Positions 1 to 7,812 are shown, counted from the first letter of the stretch. The stretch is DNA of 20,248 bases from an uncultured Novosphingobium sp. (GCA_946886365.1 CAMPIM010000068.1:1-20248); one strand, 5' to 3'. Notes: generated by a model from the letters alone, not told the origin. Translations and numbers: made by a program.

Positions 1-1
1 C

Positions 2-973
2 TTCCCCAGCCCGCCCGAATTGCGCCCGCCGCTCATCACGATGGACATGGCGGCGGTCGGCTATGGCGACACGCCGATCTTGCGCCGGGTGAACCTGCGC
101 ATCGATCCCGACGACCGGCTGGCGCTGCTCGGCCGCAACGGCAACGGCAAGACGACGCTTGCCCGCCTGATCGCGGCACAGCTGGCGCCGATGGAAGGGT
201 CGATGAACAGCTCGGCCAAGATGAATGTCGGCTATTTCACCCAATATCAGGTGGAGGAGCTCGACATCGCCGACACGCCGCTCCAGCACATGACCCGCGT
301 CATGAAGGGCGCGACGCCGGGCGCGGTGCGCGCTCAGCTTGGACGTTTCGGCTTTTCCGGCGAGCGCGCGACGCAGCAGGTCGGCTCCATGTCGGGTGGC
401 GAGCGTGCGCGGCTGGCGCTTGCGCTCATCACCCGTGACGCGCCGCACCTCCTGATCCTCGACGAACCGACCAACCACTTGGACGTCGATAGCCGCGAAG
501 CGCTGGTGCAGGCCCTTAACGAATATTCGGGCGCTGTCGTGATCGTCAGCCACGATCGCCACATGATCGAACTGGTGGCCGATCGCCTCGTCCTGGTGGA
601 TGGGGGCACGGCCCAGCCGTTCGACGGCAGCCTGGAAGACTATACCGACATCATTTTGCGCAAGGCCGACAGCGGTGGCAGCGGAGGCGACGCGCCGAAG
701 GATCGCAAGGCAGAGAAGCGCAATGCAGCCGAATGGCGCGAAAAGCAGAAGAGCCTAAAGTCGGCAATCAGCAAGGCGGAAAAGGAGATGGCGACGCTCT
801 CGGCCGAACGCAGCCGCATCGACCAGGCGCTGTTCGATCCCAAGGCAGCTACCGGTGCCGAGGCGAAGATGACCACGACCGACCTCATGGTCCGCCGCGC
901 CTCGGTCGAAAAGAAGCTGGGTACGATCGAAGAAAGCTGGATCGAAGCGAGCGCGGCGCTGGAGGAGCTTTAA
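2..973 (+). CDS. ABC-F family ATPase, C-terminal half (5' end outside window)
   Basis: This is the second ATP-binding cassette and tail of an ABC-F protein (Uup/EttA/YheS type). These are soluble, ribosome-associated ATPases without membrane segments. The reading frame is open from base 2, and the codons before the TTG at 20 still fit the family linker, so the gene begins upstream and 20 is not the true start. Visible motifs are Walker A (GRNGNGKT), the signature SGGERARLAL, Walker B with the ABC-F hallmark LLILDEPTNHLD, and the H-loop IVSHDRH. After the cassette comes a Lys/Glu/Ala-rich stretch, a predicted coiled-coil C-terminal extension. The length from the Walker A to the stop fits the family. 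A role in translation or antibiotic tolerance is family knowledge; the exact member cannot be named. Confidence 0.93.
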   Translation, partial: FPSPPELRPPLITMDMAAVGYGDTPILRRVNLRIDPDDRLALLGRNGNGKTTLARLIAAQLAPMEGSMNSSAKMNVGYFTQYQVEELDIADTPLQHMTRVMKGATPGAVRAQLGRFGFSGERATQQVGSMSGGERARLALALITRDAPHLLILDEPTNHLDVDSREALVQALNEYSGAVVIVSHDRHMIELVADRLVLVDGGTAQPFDGSLEDYTDIILRKADSGGSGGDAPKDRKAEKRNAAEWREKQKSLKSAISKAEKEMATLSAERSRIDQALFDPKAATGAEAKMTTTDLMVRRASVEKKLGTIEESWIEASAALEEL

Positions 974-979
974 GGGGCG

Positions 980-1441
980 TTAGCCTGCGTCGATGCGCAG
1001 GCGTGTCAGGCGGATTTCACTGATGCGCCAGCCGTCGGCCAGCCGCACATAGCGTTCATGATAATGGCCATAGCCATGCATCCAGCGGAAGGGCAGGGAT
1101 GAGCCTTCCTGCACCCACAGCTTGTCCTCCATCGCCCAGATGCCGCTGGCTTGGCTGTCCGTTTCGATGTGAATCTCGGGCATATGACCGTGATGAACGG
1201 TTGTGACCTGCTCCAGCATCGGCGTCAGGCGTGCCATATAAGGCGCGGCGCCGTGGATCAGCATGCTCTCGTCCCGTTCCCCGGCGGCATCGCGGAAATC
1301 TGCGACCAGGTCGGGCGCAAAGACCGCCTCCAGTGCGGCCCAATCCTTATTGTCCATGGACCGGAAGTAGCGCGCTTTCAGGGCATATATCGCCAAAGTC
1401 GCAGCGATCTTGTCGGTTTCAGTCAAACGTTCCTCTCCCAT
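980..1441 (-). CDS. SnoaL-like / nuclear transport factor 2 family protein
   Basis: A 153-residue protein of the SnoaL-like NTF2 fold. The N-terminal helices (around LKARYFRSMDNKDWAALEAV) and the following LFAPDLVADF-like strand match the SnoaL_4 type seen in many sphingomonad catabolic clusters. A His-rich strand (VHHGHMPEI) lies near the pocket, and the C-terminus has the usual GWRI-SEIRLTRLRI strand. Such proteins act as small cyclases, isomerases, dehydratases or ring-hydroxylase beta-like subunits, so the reaction cannot be assigned. It lies downstream of the flavin monooxygenase gene on the same strand, but a terminator lies between them. Start choice: the ATG at 1441 has a poor ribosome site; a TTG five codons later follows GGGAGAGG and could be used instead. 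Confidence 0.8.
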   Translation of the reverse strand: MGEERLTETDKIAATLAIYALKARYFRSMDNKDWAALEAVFAPDLVADFRDAAGERDESMLIHGAAPYMARLTPMLEQVTTVHHGHMPEIHIETDSQASGIWAMEDKLWVQEGSSLPFRWMHGYGHYHERYVRLADGWRISEIRLTRLRIDAG

Positions 1442-1573
1442 CTGCCCACGACTTCCTGGCCGTCTGCAAGGACCCTAACGCAGGGGATGCCGCGTTCCAA
1501 GCGAGCCTTTTTGCGGCCGCGCTAACAGCGGCTCGCGGCTGTGGCTCCGCGTGAACCAACGCGGTCGGGGATG

Positions 1574-1616
1574 CCAAAACAACTGGAGCGCGCCGCTATG
1601 TGCAGGCGCGCTCCAG
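1574..1616 (-). terminator. Intrinsic terminator after the flavin monooxygenase gene
   Basis: A perfect 12-bp inverted repeat: CTGGAGCGCGCC at 1583-1594 and its complement at 1605-1616, with a 10-nt loop. Read on the minus strand, the stem is followed by TTGTTTTGG. That is the GC stem plus U-rich tail of a Rho-independent terminator. It sits about 50 nt past the stop of the monooxygenase gene (1669), which is the expected place. It implies that the SnoaL-like gene further along is largely transcribed separately. Confidence 0.78.
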
Positions 1617-1668
1617 CTTCAAGATTGAGGAAGGCGCGGAGCAGCGCAACCGCTCCACGCCTATCGCG

Positions 1669-2973
1669 TCAGAATTCGCGCAGGATTTCGCGCAGCGTCG
1701 TGCCCTCATATTCAGTGCGCACGGCGCCTGCCTTCTGAAGGGTAGGGATGACGCCGTTGACCAGATCGGCAAGCTGATGGTTATAACCCGATCCTTCGAT
1801 CAGGAACCCGTCACCGCCCACTTCGTCCATCACCGCCATCATCTTTTCGGCAACCTGTTCGACGGTGCCGCTGAAGTCCATGCCGCTCGCGCCCTTCCCG
1901 ACGGAGAACAGGTCGCGGAGGGATCTACCCTCTTCCCGGCCCGCCTTCTTCATATACTCAAGGGCGCTGGTGTGGCCGCCTGCCACGATGTCCTGGGGAA
2001 CGGGCGCGTCCACGTCATAAAGCGAGAAGTCGACGTCCAGCGACGACGAAGCCATGACGATATTATGCTCGAACGAAGCCTGCTTTTCGGCCTCGCTCAT
2101 TTCGGGCCGCTCGCCGCCTTCGGGGAAGATTTCCACCGGCGTCAGGAAGAAGACCTTGATATCGTCAGGATTGCGGCCCTGCGCTTCGGCGCGGTCCCGA
2201 ATGTCCTGGCGATAGGCTTTCATCCCCGGAACGCCGCCGGTCATCATGCCCAGCACGACTTCGGCATTCTTGGACGAAAACTGCCGTCCACGCTCGGACG
2301 CGCCCGCTTGCGCCAGAACTGGATAGCCCTGCGGCGAACGCAGCGTGTTCAGCGGCCCGCGCGAACGGAAATGCTTGCCCTCGAAATTGACGGTGTGGAC
2401 CTTGGTGTGATCGACATAGACGCCGGTTTCCGTGTTCGCGACCAGCGCGCCCTCTTCCCAGCTATCCCACAGCTTCTTGACCAGCTCGACGAACTCGTCG
2501 GCAATGTCGTACCGCTCGTTCGGCGGCAGCAGCTTTTCCATGCCGAAGTTCAGCGCAGCGTTCTTCTCGCTAGACGTCACCATGTTCCAGCCTGCACGCC
2601 CCTTCGTCAGGGAGTCGATCGTCGAAAGCAACCGCGCGAGGATATAGGGCGGATAGAAGGTCGTCGAAGCCGTCGCGATCAGGCCGATATGCGATGTTTC
2701 CTGCGCCATCACCGGCAGCAGCGGCATGGGGTCGAGCTTGGGCGACAGCGTCGCATTCTTGAGGTCCAGCTCCATCGAGCCGCCGTAACGATCGCCAACG
2801 ATCAGGCTGTCTTCGAAGAAGACGAAGTCGAACTTAGCCGCCTCCAGCATCTTGGCCAGTTCCTTGTGATAGGAACCATCCGCCCACTGCGAGCCAAACT
2901 CCTTGCCATCGCCCGGCCAGGAAGTCGCGCCGAACTTCGTGAAATAGCCAAGGTGGAACTTCGTGTGGGCCAT
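1669..2973 (-). CDS. LLM-class flavin-dependent monooxygenase (NtaA/SnaA/DszA type)
   Basis: A 434-residue member of the bacterial luciferase-like monooxygenase superfamily, in the NtaA/SnaA/DszA/DmoA branch. These enzymes use reduced FMN from a separate reductase and O2 to oxidise sulfones, nitrilotriacetate or similar substrates in the cytoplasm. Family landmarks are the N-terminal strand ending ATSWPG (residues 16-21), FDFVFFEDS near 48-56, the ETSHIGLIATAST strand near 92-104, and the signature GRAGWNMVTS at 125-134. The length is normal (430-460 is typical). The ATG at 2973 is preceded by AGAGAG. A candidate promoter lies about 110 nt upstream, and a strong terminator follows the stop. 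No flavin reductase gene is next to it, so electrons must come from elsewhere. A divergent SDR gene may share its pathway (inference). The substrate is unknown. Confidence 0.9.
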   Translation of the reverse strand: MAHTKFHLGYFTKFGATSWPGDGKEFGSQWADGSYHKELAKMLEAAKFDFVFFEDSLIVGDRYGGSMELDLKNATLSPKLDPMPLLPVMAQETSHIGLIATASTTFYPPYILARLLSTIDSLTKGRAGWNMVTSSEKNAALNFGMEKLLPPNERYDIADEFVELVKKLWDSWEEGALVANTETGVYVDHTKVHTVNFEGKHFRSRGPLNTLRSPQGYPVLAQAGASERGRQFSSKNAEVVLGMMTGGVPGMKAYRQDIRDRAEAQGRNPDDIKVFFLTPVEIFPEGGERPEMSEAEKQASFEHNIVMASSSLDVDFSLYDVDAPVPQDIVAGGHTSALEYMKKAGREEGRSLRDLFSVGKGASGMDFSGTVEQVAEKMMAVMDEVGGDGFLIEGSGYNHQLADLVNGVIPTLQKAGAVRTEYEGTTLREILREF

Positions 2974-3279
2974 AGCCTGATACTCTCTCTAAGGTTTATC
3001 TCATTAGCATTTTCAAACGGTGGCCAGCGGCGCCCACGGCAGATCATCTGCTGAGGCGCAACTACACGGCCATCTGCTCCTAATAGTTGACGAATATCAA
3101 CCTTTGTCAAGTGGTAGAAGCAATTCCGGTTAGAGGCGTTTCAAAAAAGCAGTGTTTCGAGCATCCCTCGATGCCGAAAGACATCATGATCTGGCTTGCG
3201 GCGGACCCGATTTCCCGGAACAAGGGCGGCTGGCGATCGGCAAAAACCCGACGTTCTACGATCATCAGGAGCTTTGGGT
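2974..3279. other. Divergent intergenic region between monooxygenase and SDR
   Basis: About 306 bases separate the two divergent genes. It holds the candidate minus-strand promoter listed separately and small inverted repeats around it (GTTGA at 3086 with TCAAC at 3097; TTGAC at 3087 with GTCAA at 3106). These could be a regulator site. From about 3136 to 3300 one plus-strand frame stays open and looks somewhat protein-like, ending inside the SDR start. It has no start codon and I could not assign it to a family. It may be the tail of a deleted gene or chance. Confidence 0.4.
3081..3110 (-). promoter_or_regulatory. Candidate sigma-70-type promoter for the flavin monooxygenase
   Basis: On the minus strand, TTGACA (complement of 3105-3110) is a perfect -35 hexamer. 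CTATTA (complement of 3081-3086) lies 18 nt downstream as a fair -10. The spacing is acceptable and the direction is right for the gene starting at 2973. The small palindromes GTTGA/TCAAC and TTGAC/GTCAA overlap it, which would suit a repressor or activator. This rests on pattern only. Confidence 0.4.
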
Positions 3280-4125
3280 ATGCGCAAGGTGGCAATAGTA
3301 ACGGGCGCAACGCGCGGGATCGGCAAGGCAGCCGCACTGGAACTCGCAAAGTGTGGATTCGCCGTCGCGGTTACCGGTCGTACCCGGCGGGAAGGCGAAG
3401 GACGACTGGCGAGTTCCGTCGCGTCGGAGGCTATTGCCGTACCCGGCAGCATCGAAGCAACCGTAGATGAGGTCGAAGCGGCTGGCGGCGAGGCTTTGGG
3501 TATCCCGATGGACATATTGGACCGCGCATCCATTGATGCCGCAGTGGATGCGGTGCTTGCCAAATGGGGCAGGATCGACGGCCTGTTCAACAACGCCATC
3601 TATCAGTCACCCGCCATCATGTCGCCCATCTCCGCAATCGATGCGCATGCTGCGGAAGCGGCCATGCGCGGGATGATGGTCAATCAACTGCACATCACGC
3701 AGCGCGCGCTTGAACCCATGCTGAAACAGGGCGGCGGACGTATCGTCTTCATCACCAGTGGCGCGGGCAGCATGCTCTGCGAACGAAAGCTGACCGAGGG
3801 CGGCTGGGGCCTGCTATACGCGGCGGGAAAAGCCGCTTTCAGCAAACTCGCGGAATTTGTCGATCTGGAATATCGGGATCAGGGGATTGCGAGCTTCCAC
3901 ATACAGCCCGGCCTGACCATCACCGAAGCCATGACGGCGCAATATGGCGAAGCCGCCAAGGGGTTTGGCGGCGGACTGCCGTCCTATACGCCCGCTGATA
4001 CCGGACGCACGGTCGCCTGGATGATGGCTTCTCCGGACGCGCCAGCCTATGCCGGACCCACGCTGTACCAGGCATCCACCTTCTTCGAGGATGTTGGCAT
4101 CGTTCCGCGCTTCCCCGGCGACTGA
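3280..4125 (+). CDS. Short-chain dehydrogenase/reductase (SDR)
   Basis: A 281-residue classical-type SDR that oxidises or reduces a hydroxyl or keto group with NAD(P). The cofactor motif TGATRGIG is at residues 8-15, FNNA at 103-106, and the catalytic Ser160, Tyr180 and Lys184 (YAAGK). The frame is open upstream to 3196, but the ATG at 3280 is the right start: it has AGGAG at 3267-3271 eight bases before it, and the cofactor strand begins three residues later. The residue after the second strand is Thr-Gly-Arg-Thr-Arg, with no acidic residue, so NADP preference is likely (inference). Two oddities are a longer insert between Ser160 and Tyr180 (20 residues instead of about 13) and an inserted segment near residues 40-70 before the MDILD strand. 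It is divergent from the flavin monooxygenase, suggesting a shared but unidentified pathway. Confidence 0.9.
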   Translation: MRKVAIVTGATRGIGKAAALELAKCGFAVAVTGRTRREGEGRLASSVASEAIAVPGSIEATVDEVEAAGGEALGIPMDILDRASIDAAVDAVLAKWGRIDGLFNNAIYQSPAIMSPISAIDAHAAEAAMRGMMVNQLHITQRALEPMLKQGGGRIVFITSGAGSMLCERKLTEGGWGLLYAAGKAAFSKLAEFVDLEYRDQGIASFHIQPGLTITEAMTAQYGEAAKGFGGGLPSYTPADTGRTVAWMMASPDAPAYAGPTLYQASTFFEDVGIVPRFPGD

Positions 4126-4469
4126 GCCTGGTCTGCCCATCTGGCGCACCCTTCACTCGTCCCGGAATGCCCGCGCGAACTGATCTCTAAGGCTTTGTCA
4201 GGTAGGAAATCATCGCCCGATTTCGGGTACTCGATCGTCGAAGCGCATCAGCACCTGCACATGGGTGGCACGAAAGAATCGTCCCTCCGTGAAGGCGGGC
4301 CATGCAGGGCTGCTGCCCGCCCCACACAATGCTCGTGAGGCGAAGCGTTACAAAAGCAATATCCGGAACTGGCGTCGATGACCGCCCAGAGTGCCCGTCT
4401 AGGCCGTTTACGAAATCTGAACGCTGATCGGCGATATAGCCTTTGATATAGCTTTAAGGATGCCCTCGC
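4126..4469. other. Intergenic region with a GC-rich hairpin
   Basis: These 344 bases lie between the SDR and the pseudopilin operon. A strong stem is visible: GGCGGGC at 4294-4300 pairs with GCCCGCC at 4315-4321, with an inner GCAG/CTGC stem (4304-4307 and 4310-4313). No T-run follows on either side, so it is not a textbook terminator. One minus-strand frame (about 4215-4350) is open for some 45 codons but has no good start and no family I recognise. No clear promoter was found, although the operon start is preceded by an AT-rich stretch near 4430-4455. Confidence 0.4.
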
Positions 4470-5141
4470 GTGGCGATTTTACGCAGTATCTATTACCCAC
4501 TGAAAGCGGTTCGCCGCTTCGGTACGAACCTGTCGAAAGACAGGAAGGGTACGGCTGCCCTGGAATTCGCCATCGTCGCACCGGCTTTGCTCGCGCTGCT
4601 ATTCGCGATCCTATACACGATGATGATATATTTGGCGCAACAGATGCTGGAGACGGCGGCTCAAAGCGCAGGGCGCCTGCTGTTGACTGGCTCAGCCCAA
4701 ACGACCCAGATGGCCAATGGCCACATGGGCATGACGTCCGATGACTTCAAAGACGCCATCTGCAATGGTTACTCCGGCACCAATTCGAGCGGGCAGGCCG
4801 TCAGCGTTCCGTCGCTCCTGCCAGCGATGCTCACCTGCTCTCGGCTAACGGTCAACGTTGCCACCGCAAGTGGCTATAATGTGGGCAGCACGTCTGCGCC
4901 CACATTCACGTATGACAGCAATGGCGTGCTGACCTCGACGGGGACGGGCTATATCTACCAGTCGGGCGGTAGCGGCAAAAACCGCATCGTCGTTCTTCAG
5001 CTGGTGTATTTGTGGCCGACAGGAAAAGGGCCGCTCGGCTTGAACCTGATAAATCAGCCCAATGCCAATCGGAAGCTTGTGGCAACGTCGGTGTTCACGA
5101 CGGAAGATTATTCATGCAACGCATCGCAAAGCTCATGCTGA
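4470..5141 (+). CDS. TadE-like pseudopilin
   Basis: A 223-residue TadE-family protein, a minor pilin-like part of Flp/Tad-type pilus systems. After a basic leader comes GTAALEFA (residues 27-34). Gly27 followed by Glu32 at +5 is the prepilin peptidase pattern of TadE/TadF proteins. It is followed by one hydrophobic segment (about 33-55) that anchors it in the inner membrane. The rest is Ser/Thr/Gly/Ala-rich and predicted to be extracytoplasmic, with a Cys pair near the C-terminus (YSCN..SSC) that could form a disulfide. The start is GTG at 4470, preceded by AAGGA at 4456-4460. The stop overlaps the next gene by 28 bases, so translation is probably coupled. No core tad genes (ATPase, secretin, TadB/C, prepilin peptidase) are in this window. 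Confidence 0.85.
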   Translation: MAILRSIYYPLKAVRRFGTNLSKDRKGTAALEFAIVAPALLALLFAILYTMMIYLAQQMLETAAQSAGRLLLTGSAQTTQMANGHMGMTSDDFKDAICNGYSGTNSSGQAVSVPSLLPAMLTCSRLTVNVATASGYNVGSTSAPTFTYDSNGVLTSTGTGYIYQSGGSGKNRIVVLQLVYLWPTGKGPLGLNLINQPNANRKLVATSVFTTEDYSCNASQSSC

Positions 5142-5809
5142 AGCGCTTCAGGCAGGATGCGCGCGGCGCAGTCATCGTGGAATTCGCGATCTGTCTGCCG
5201 GTTCTTGTGCTCATGTACACGGGCGGCGTTTGCCTGTCGGACATGATCGCCTGCAACCGCAAGGTTACGATAGCGACCCGTTCGCTGGTCGATCTCACCA
5301 GCCGAACCATGTCCCCCACCGTCATCTATAACGCGCCGCAGAGCGCCAATGCGAAAACCTATCTCAGCGCTAGTGCCGTTGTCCTGGCGCCTTACAAGCT
5401 CAACAACGCGACCGAGCAGATTTCGCTGCTTCGGGTCTGCGACGCCACGCATGCCTATGTCGTATGGACCCAGGCGCAGACGCAGAATGTCGATGGCAGC
5501 ATCGTCACGCCTACAACTTCAGAACATACTGCGGGTACGCTTCCAACTATCGAGACGCAGTCGGCTAACGCCGTCATCTCAATCCCAGCCGATATGATCA
5601 ATTCCACTATGGTGCCGACGTCGCCGGACGGATCGAATGTTTGTCAAAATCTTGTTCCCGGCATCGCCAACAAGACCCAGGTCGGTACTGCCGGCGGCTG
5701 GCTGTACATGGGCAAGATCACTTACAATTTCACGCCATCGGTCAGTTATATACCTATCCGGACCACGGCGCTCACCCACACCATCTACATGACTCCTCGT
5801 CTTTACTAG
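5114..5809 (+). CDS. TadE/TadF-like pseudopilin
   Basis: A 231-residue second pseudopilin. The basic leader MQRIAKLMLKRFRQDARG ends in Gly18, then AVIVEFAI puts Glu23 at +5, the usual processing pattern. A hydrophobic helix follows (about 23-45). The extracytoplasmic part is Ser/Thr-rich and contains Cys residues suited to disulfides. The frame is open further upstream to 5012, but that would overlap the previous gene deeply. The ATG at 5114 has GGAAG at 5102-5106, and a later ATG at 5135 overlaps the upstream stop as ATGCTGA and is an alternative. Eleven bases separate it from the next gene. It is likely an inner-membrane or pilus-associated minor subunit. Confidence 0.84.
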   Translation: MQRIAKLMLKRFRQDARGAVIVEFAICLPVLVLMYTGGVCLSDMIACNRKVTIATRSLVDLTSRTMSPTVIYNAPQSANAKTYLSASAVVLAPYKLNNATEQISLLRVCDATHAYVVWTQAQTQNVDGSIVTPTTSEHTAGTLPTIETQSANAVISIPADMINSTMVPTSPDGSNVCQNLVPGIANKTQVGTAGGWLYMGKITYNFTPSVSYIPIRTTALTHTIYMTPRLY

Positions 5810-5820
5810 GTGCTTGACCG

Positions 5821-7689
5821 ATGACAAAACTCTCTTGTCTCCGTTCTTCGGCAGCGATGGCCAGCCTCGCTGCTCGTCTAAAGGCCGATCAGCAAGGCGG
5901 GGCCATGATGATCATGGCATTTTCGCTCATTCCGTTGACCTTTGTCACCGGGTTTGGCATCGATTATTCTCGCGCCATGAGCCTCCAGACGCACCTGAAC
6001 GCCGCTGCCGACGCAGCGGCGCTTGCGGCTGTCGGACCATCGATGATCCTTCAGTCGAACAGCGAGGCGACTGCTGCCGCGCGTACTATGTTCAGTGCAC
6101 AGGCGAGTCTCCTGAGCGGTTACCAGAACCTTCAGGTGACCCCCACGATTACGGACGGGACCTCCGGCGGCAGCGGCGCACTGGGGTATCTTCGCAAGGC
6201 TACCGTCAGCTACACGGCCAAGTCGGTCAATGTATTCGGTGGCATTCTGGGGGCAGGCACCCTGACGGTGAGCGGAACGTCTTCGGCAAGCGCTGCCCAA
6301 CCGCCCAATGTCGATTTTTACCTTGCGATGGACAATTCGCCATCAATGCTCCTGCCTGCGACTTCGGATGGAGTGAGCAAGATAATCGCGGCCACCAAGA
6401 CGAGCGAAAATGCGAACGGCTGCGCCTTTGCATGCCATGCGATGCTTCCGAAAACCGACAATATTTACGTCAAGGATCAGCAAAGCCGTCATATATTACT
6501 ATCGGCAGGATATTATACGTCTGGTTCCACGACCCAGAATGTCTTCTACAGGTGGGATTCATCTGCCAACCTGGTCTATGACAGCGCGGGTAATCTCATG
6601 ACGTCATCCACGACACCGACGGTGACGGGGCCTACGCGGACGACATCCGGATCGAACGGCAATACGCGGAACATCGACACCACTGTCAGTACTTATAACG
6701 TGACCACTTATACAGTTACCTCCAGTTCCAGCGGTGCTTCTACCGTCTACAAGGTGGTTACGCCGACCACGACTACAACAAAGGTTTCCACGCCGACTAA
6801 CGGGGGTTCCTCTACCACAACTACAACCACAACTACGGGCACTGCAACGAGTACCGTCTACGACACCGGATATTGGGCTGACGGCTATTGGCTTACACAT
6901 AATTACGGTAGAATCTATGGTAGCCCTTCCAGCATTACTCTGCGCAAGGACGACATGGTTTTGGCCGCATCGCAGTTGATCCCTTTCGCGGCCAACCAGG
7001 CATCGCAATATCAGGTCACCTATCGGGCACAGATGTTTTCGTTCGACTGGACGCGATCCGGCAATACTACACCTGTCAGGACGCTCAATAGTTTGAACAA
7101 TGTCGCGTCCTACGGCAGCGGATTTTCGGCAACATCCCTGTTTCCGGCGGATGATTATTGGTGGAAGAACTCTATGCCGACGAGTGGGAGCAATATAGAC
7201 GATAAAGCCACCGAAGTAACGAACATGCTCACTACGATGAAAAACCTCATTCCCAATGCGGGAACGGGTGCCCCCGGAGCGACACCACAAAAGATATTGT
7301 TCATCATTACGGACGGCATGTTGGATCAGCCAAATGGCGGCGGCCGATATTTCGGACCAATGCGGAGCAGCGACCTGACCGAATGCACGGCTATCAAGGC
7401 CAAGGGTATCAAGATCGCGATCCTCTATACGCAATATCTGCCGGAATCTCTTTCCGGCGACAGCTGGTCGCAGACGAATATTGCGCCGTTTTTGCCGCCT
7501 CCTCCGTCGCCCTATCCGGCAGGAAAGGCCGGGAGCTCCGATCAGGTTCTGACCGCGCTGCAAAGTTGCGCGTCATCTGGCGTCAATGGTTCTCCGTTGG
7601 TGCAGACCGTGACAGCCGATGACAGTATCACTACGGCCCTGCTGCAACTCTTCTCCACAGCGCTCCAGACGGCTCGACTGGTTCAATAG
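5821..7689 (+). CDS. TadG-like pilus protein with von Willebrand A domain
   Basis: A 622-residue TadG-type protein. The N-terminus has GGAMMIMAFSLIPLTFVTGF (residues 26-45) and the hallmark IDYSRAM..QTHLNAAADAAALAA that follows the membrane helix in TadE/G proteins. The pilin-type Glu at +5 is absent, as is common for TadG. A VWA domain starts near 164. Its MIDAS motif DNSPS is at 171-175 and a later FIITDG strand is near 493-498. VWA domains bind metal and adhesive ligands. Between these two motifs, residues about 260-345 form a Ser/Thr-rich, low-complexity insertion. The 3' part is Pro-rich near 560 and ends with a VWA-like helix. The ATG has AGGTG overlapping the previous stop. It is probably the surface or periplasmic adhesive component of the set. 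Confidence 0.86.
   Translation: MTKLSCLRSSAAMASLAARLKADQQGGAMMIMAFSLIPLTFVTGFGIDYSRAMSLQTHLNAAADAAALAAVGPSMILQSNSEATAAARTMFSAQASLLSGYQNLQVTPTITDGTSGGSGALGYLRKATVSYTAKSVNVFGGILGAGTLTVSGTSSASAAQPPNVDFYLAMDNSPSMLLPATSDGVSKIIAATKTSENANGCAFACHAMLPKTDNIYVKDQQSRHILLSAGYYTSGSTTQNVFYRWDSSANLVYDSAGNLMTSSTTPTVTGPTRTTSGSNGNTRNIDTTVSTYNVTTYTVTSSSSGASTVYKVVTPTTTTTKVSTPTNGGSSTTTTTTTTGTATSTVYDTGYWADGYWLTHNYGRIYGSPSSITLRKDDMVLAASQLIPFAANQASQYQVTYRAQMFSFDWTRSGNTTPVRTLNSLNNVASYGSGFSATSLFPADDYWWKNSMPTSGSNIDDKATEVTNMLTTMKNLIPNAGTGAPGATPQKILFIITDGMLDQPNGGGRYFGPMRSSDLTECTAIKAKGIKIAILYTQYLPESLSGDSWSQTNIAPFLPPPPSPYPAGKAGSSDQVLTALQSCASSGVNGSPLVQTVTADDSITTALLQLFSTALQTARLVQ
6601..6855 (+). repeat. Low-complexity Ser/Thr-rich coding tract in the TadG-like gene
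   Basis: The DNA here is dominated by ACN and TCN codons. A short near-repeat of ACCACAACTACA units lies at about 6814-6836. The encoded stretch is almost all Thr, Ser, Val, Gly and Tyr. Such tracts are stalk-like and may be glycosylated, and they can vary in length by slippage. No long exact repeat is present. Confidence 0.6.
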
Positions 7690-7712
7690 CGATCGCAAAT
7701 CGATGGTGCTGA

Positions 7713-7775
7713 GAGCCTGGTTGAAAATGGATCGAATGCAAATTGGATGCAGTCGATCCATTTTCGAACCGGCTC
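7713..7775. terminator. Long hairpin after the pseudopilin operon (possible terminator)
   Basis: Two 23-nt arms, 7713-7735 and 7753-7775, are inverted complements. The inner 13 bp (GAAAATGGATCGA with its partner) are perfect. The outer GAGCC and GGTT blocks also pair if one base is bulged on each side. The loop is 17 nt. It starts 24 nt after the last pseudopilin stop. There is no T-run after the right arm, so it may be a terminator helped by another factor, an mRNA-stabilising 3' structure, or a relic of a small inverted-repeat element. Confidence 0.5.
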
Positions 7776-7803
7776 TGGCTGGCGGGTCCTGATCAACTCG
7801 TAT

Positions 7804-7812
7804 TGGTATAAT
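7804..7812 (+). promoter_or_regulatory. Candidate extended -10 promoter for the adaptor/glycosyltransferase pair
   Basis: TGG followed by TATAAT (7807-7812) forms an extended -10 element on the plus strand, upstream of the HlyD-like gene. The -35 at normal spacing is poor, which an extended -10 can offset. The -10 also sits in the small palindrome GGTAT-A-ATACC (7805-7815), which could be a regulator site. Pattern evidence only. Confidence 0.4.

Noticed and set aside
1517..1540. GCCGCG/CGCGGC inverted repeat as a second terminator
   Set aside because: Short arms in very GC-rich DNA, no T-run; the hairpin at 1583-1616 is far better.
1600..3054. A 484-codon plus-strand open frame
   Set aside because: It is exactly antisense to the flavin monooxygenase gene, whose motifs are clear, and its own translation is Arg/His-rich with no family features.
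3087..3470. A plus-strand open frame across the SDR start
   Set aside because: It overlaps the start of the SDR in another frame and shows no family motif; the SDR has a good ribosome site and its cofactor motif in the right place.
6814..6836. ACCACAACTACA-type units as a possible CRISPR or tandem-repeat array
   Set aside because: The units are short, imperfect and in frame within a Ser/Thr-rich protein segment, with no spacers.
6604..7563. A 319-codon minus-strand open frame
   Set aside because: It is antisense to the TadG-like gene; Arg/Cys-rich with no recognisable domain.
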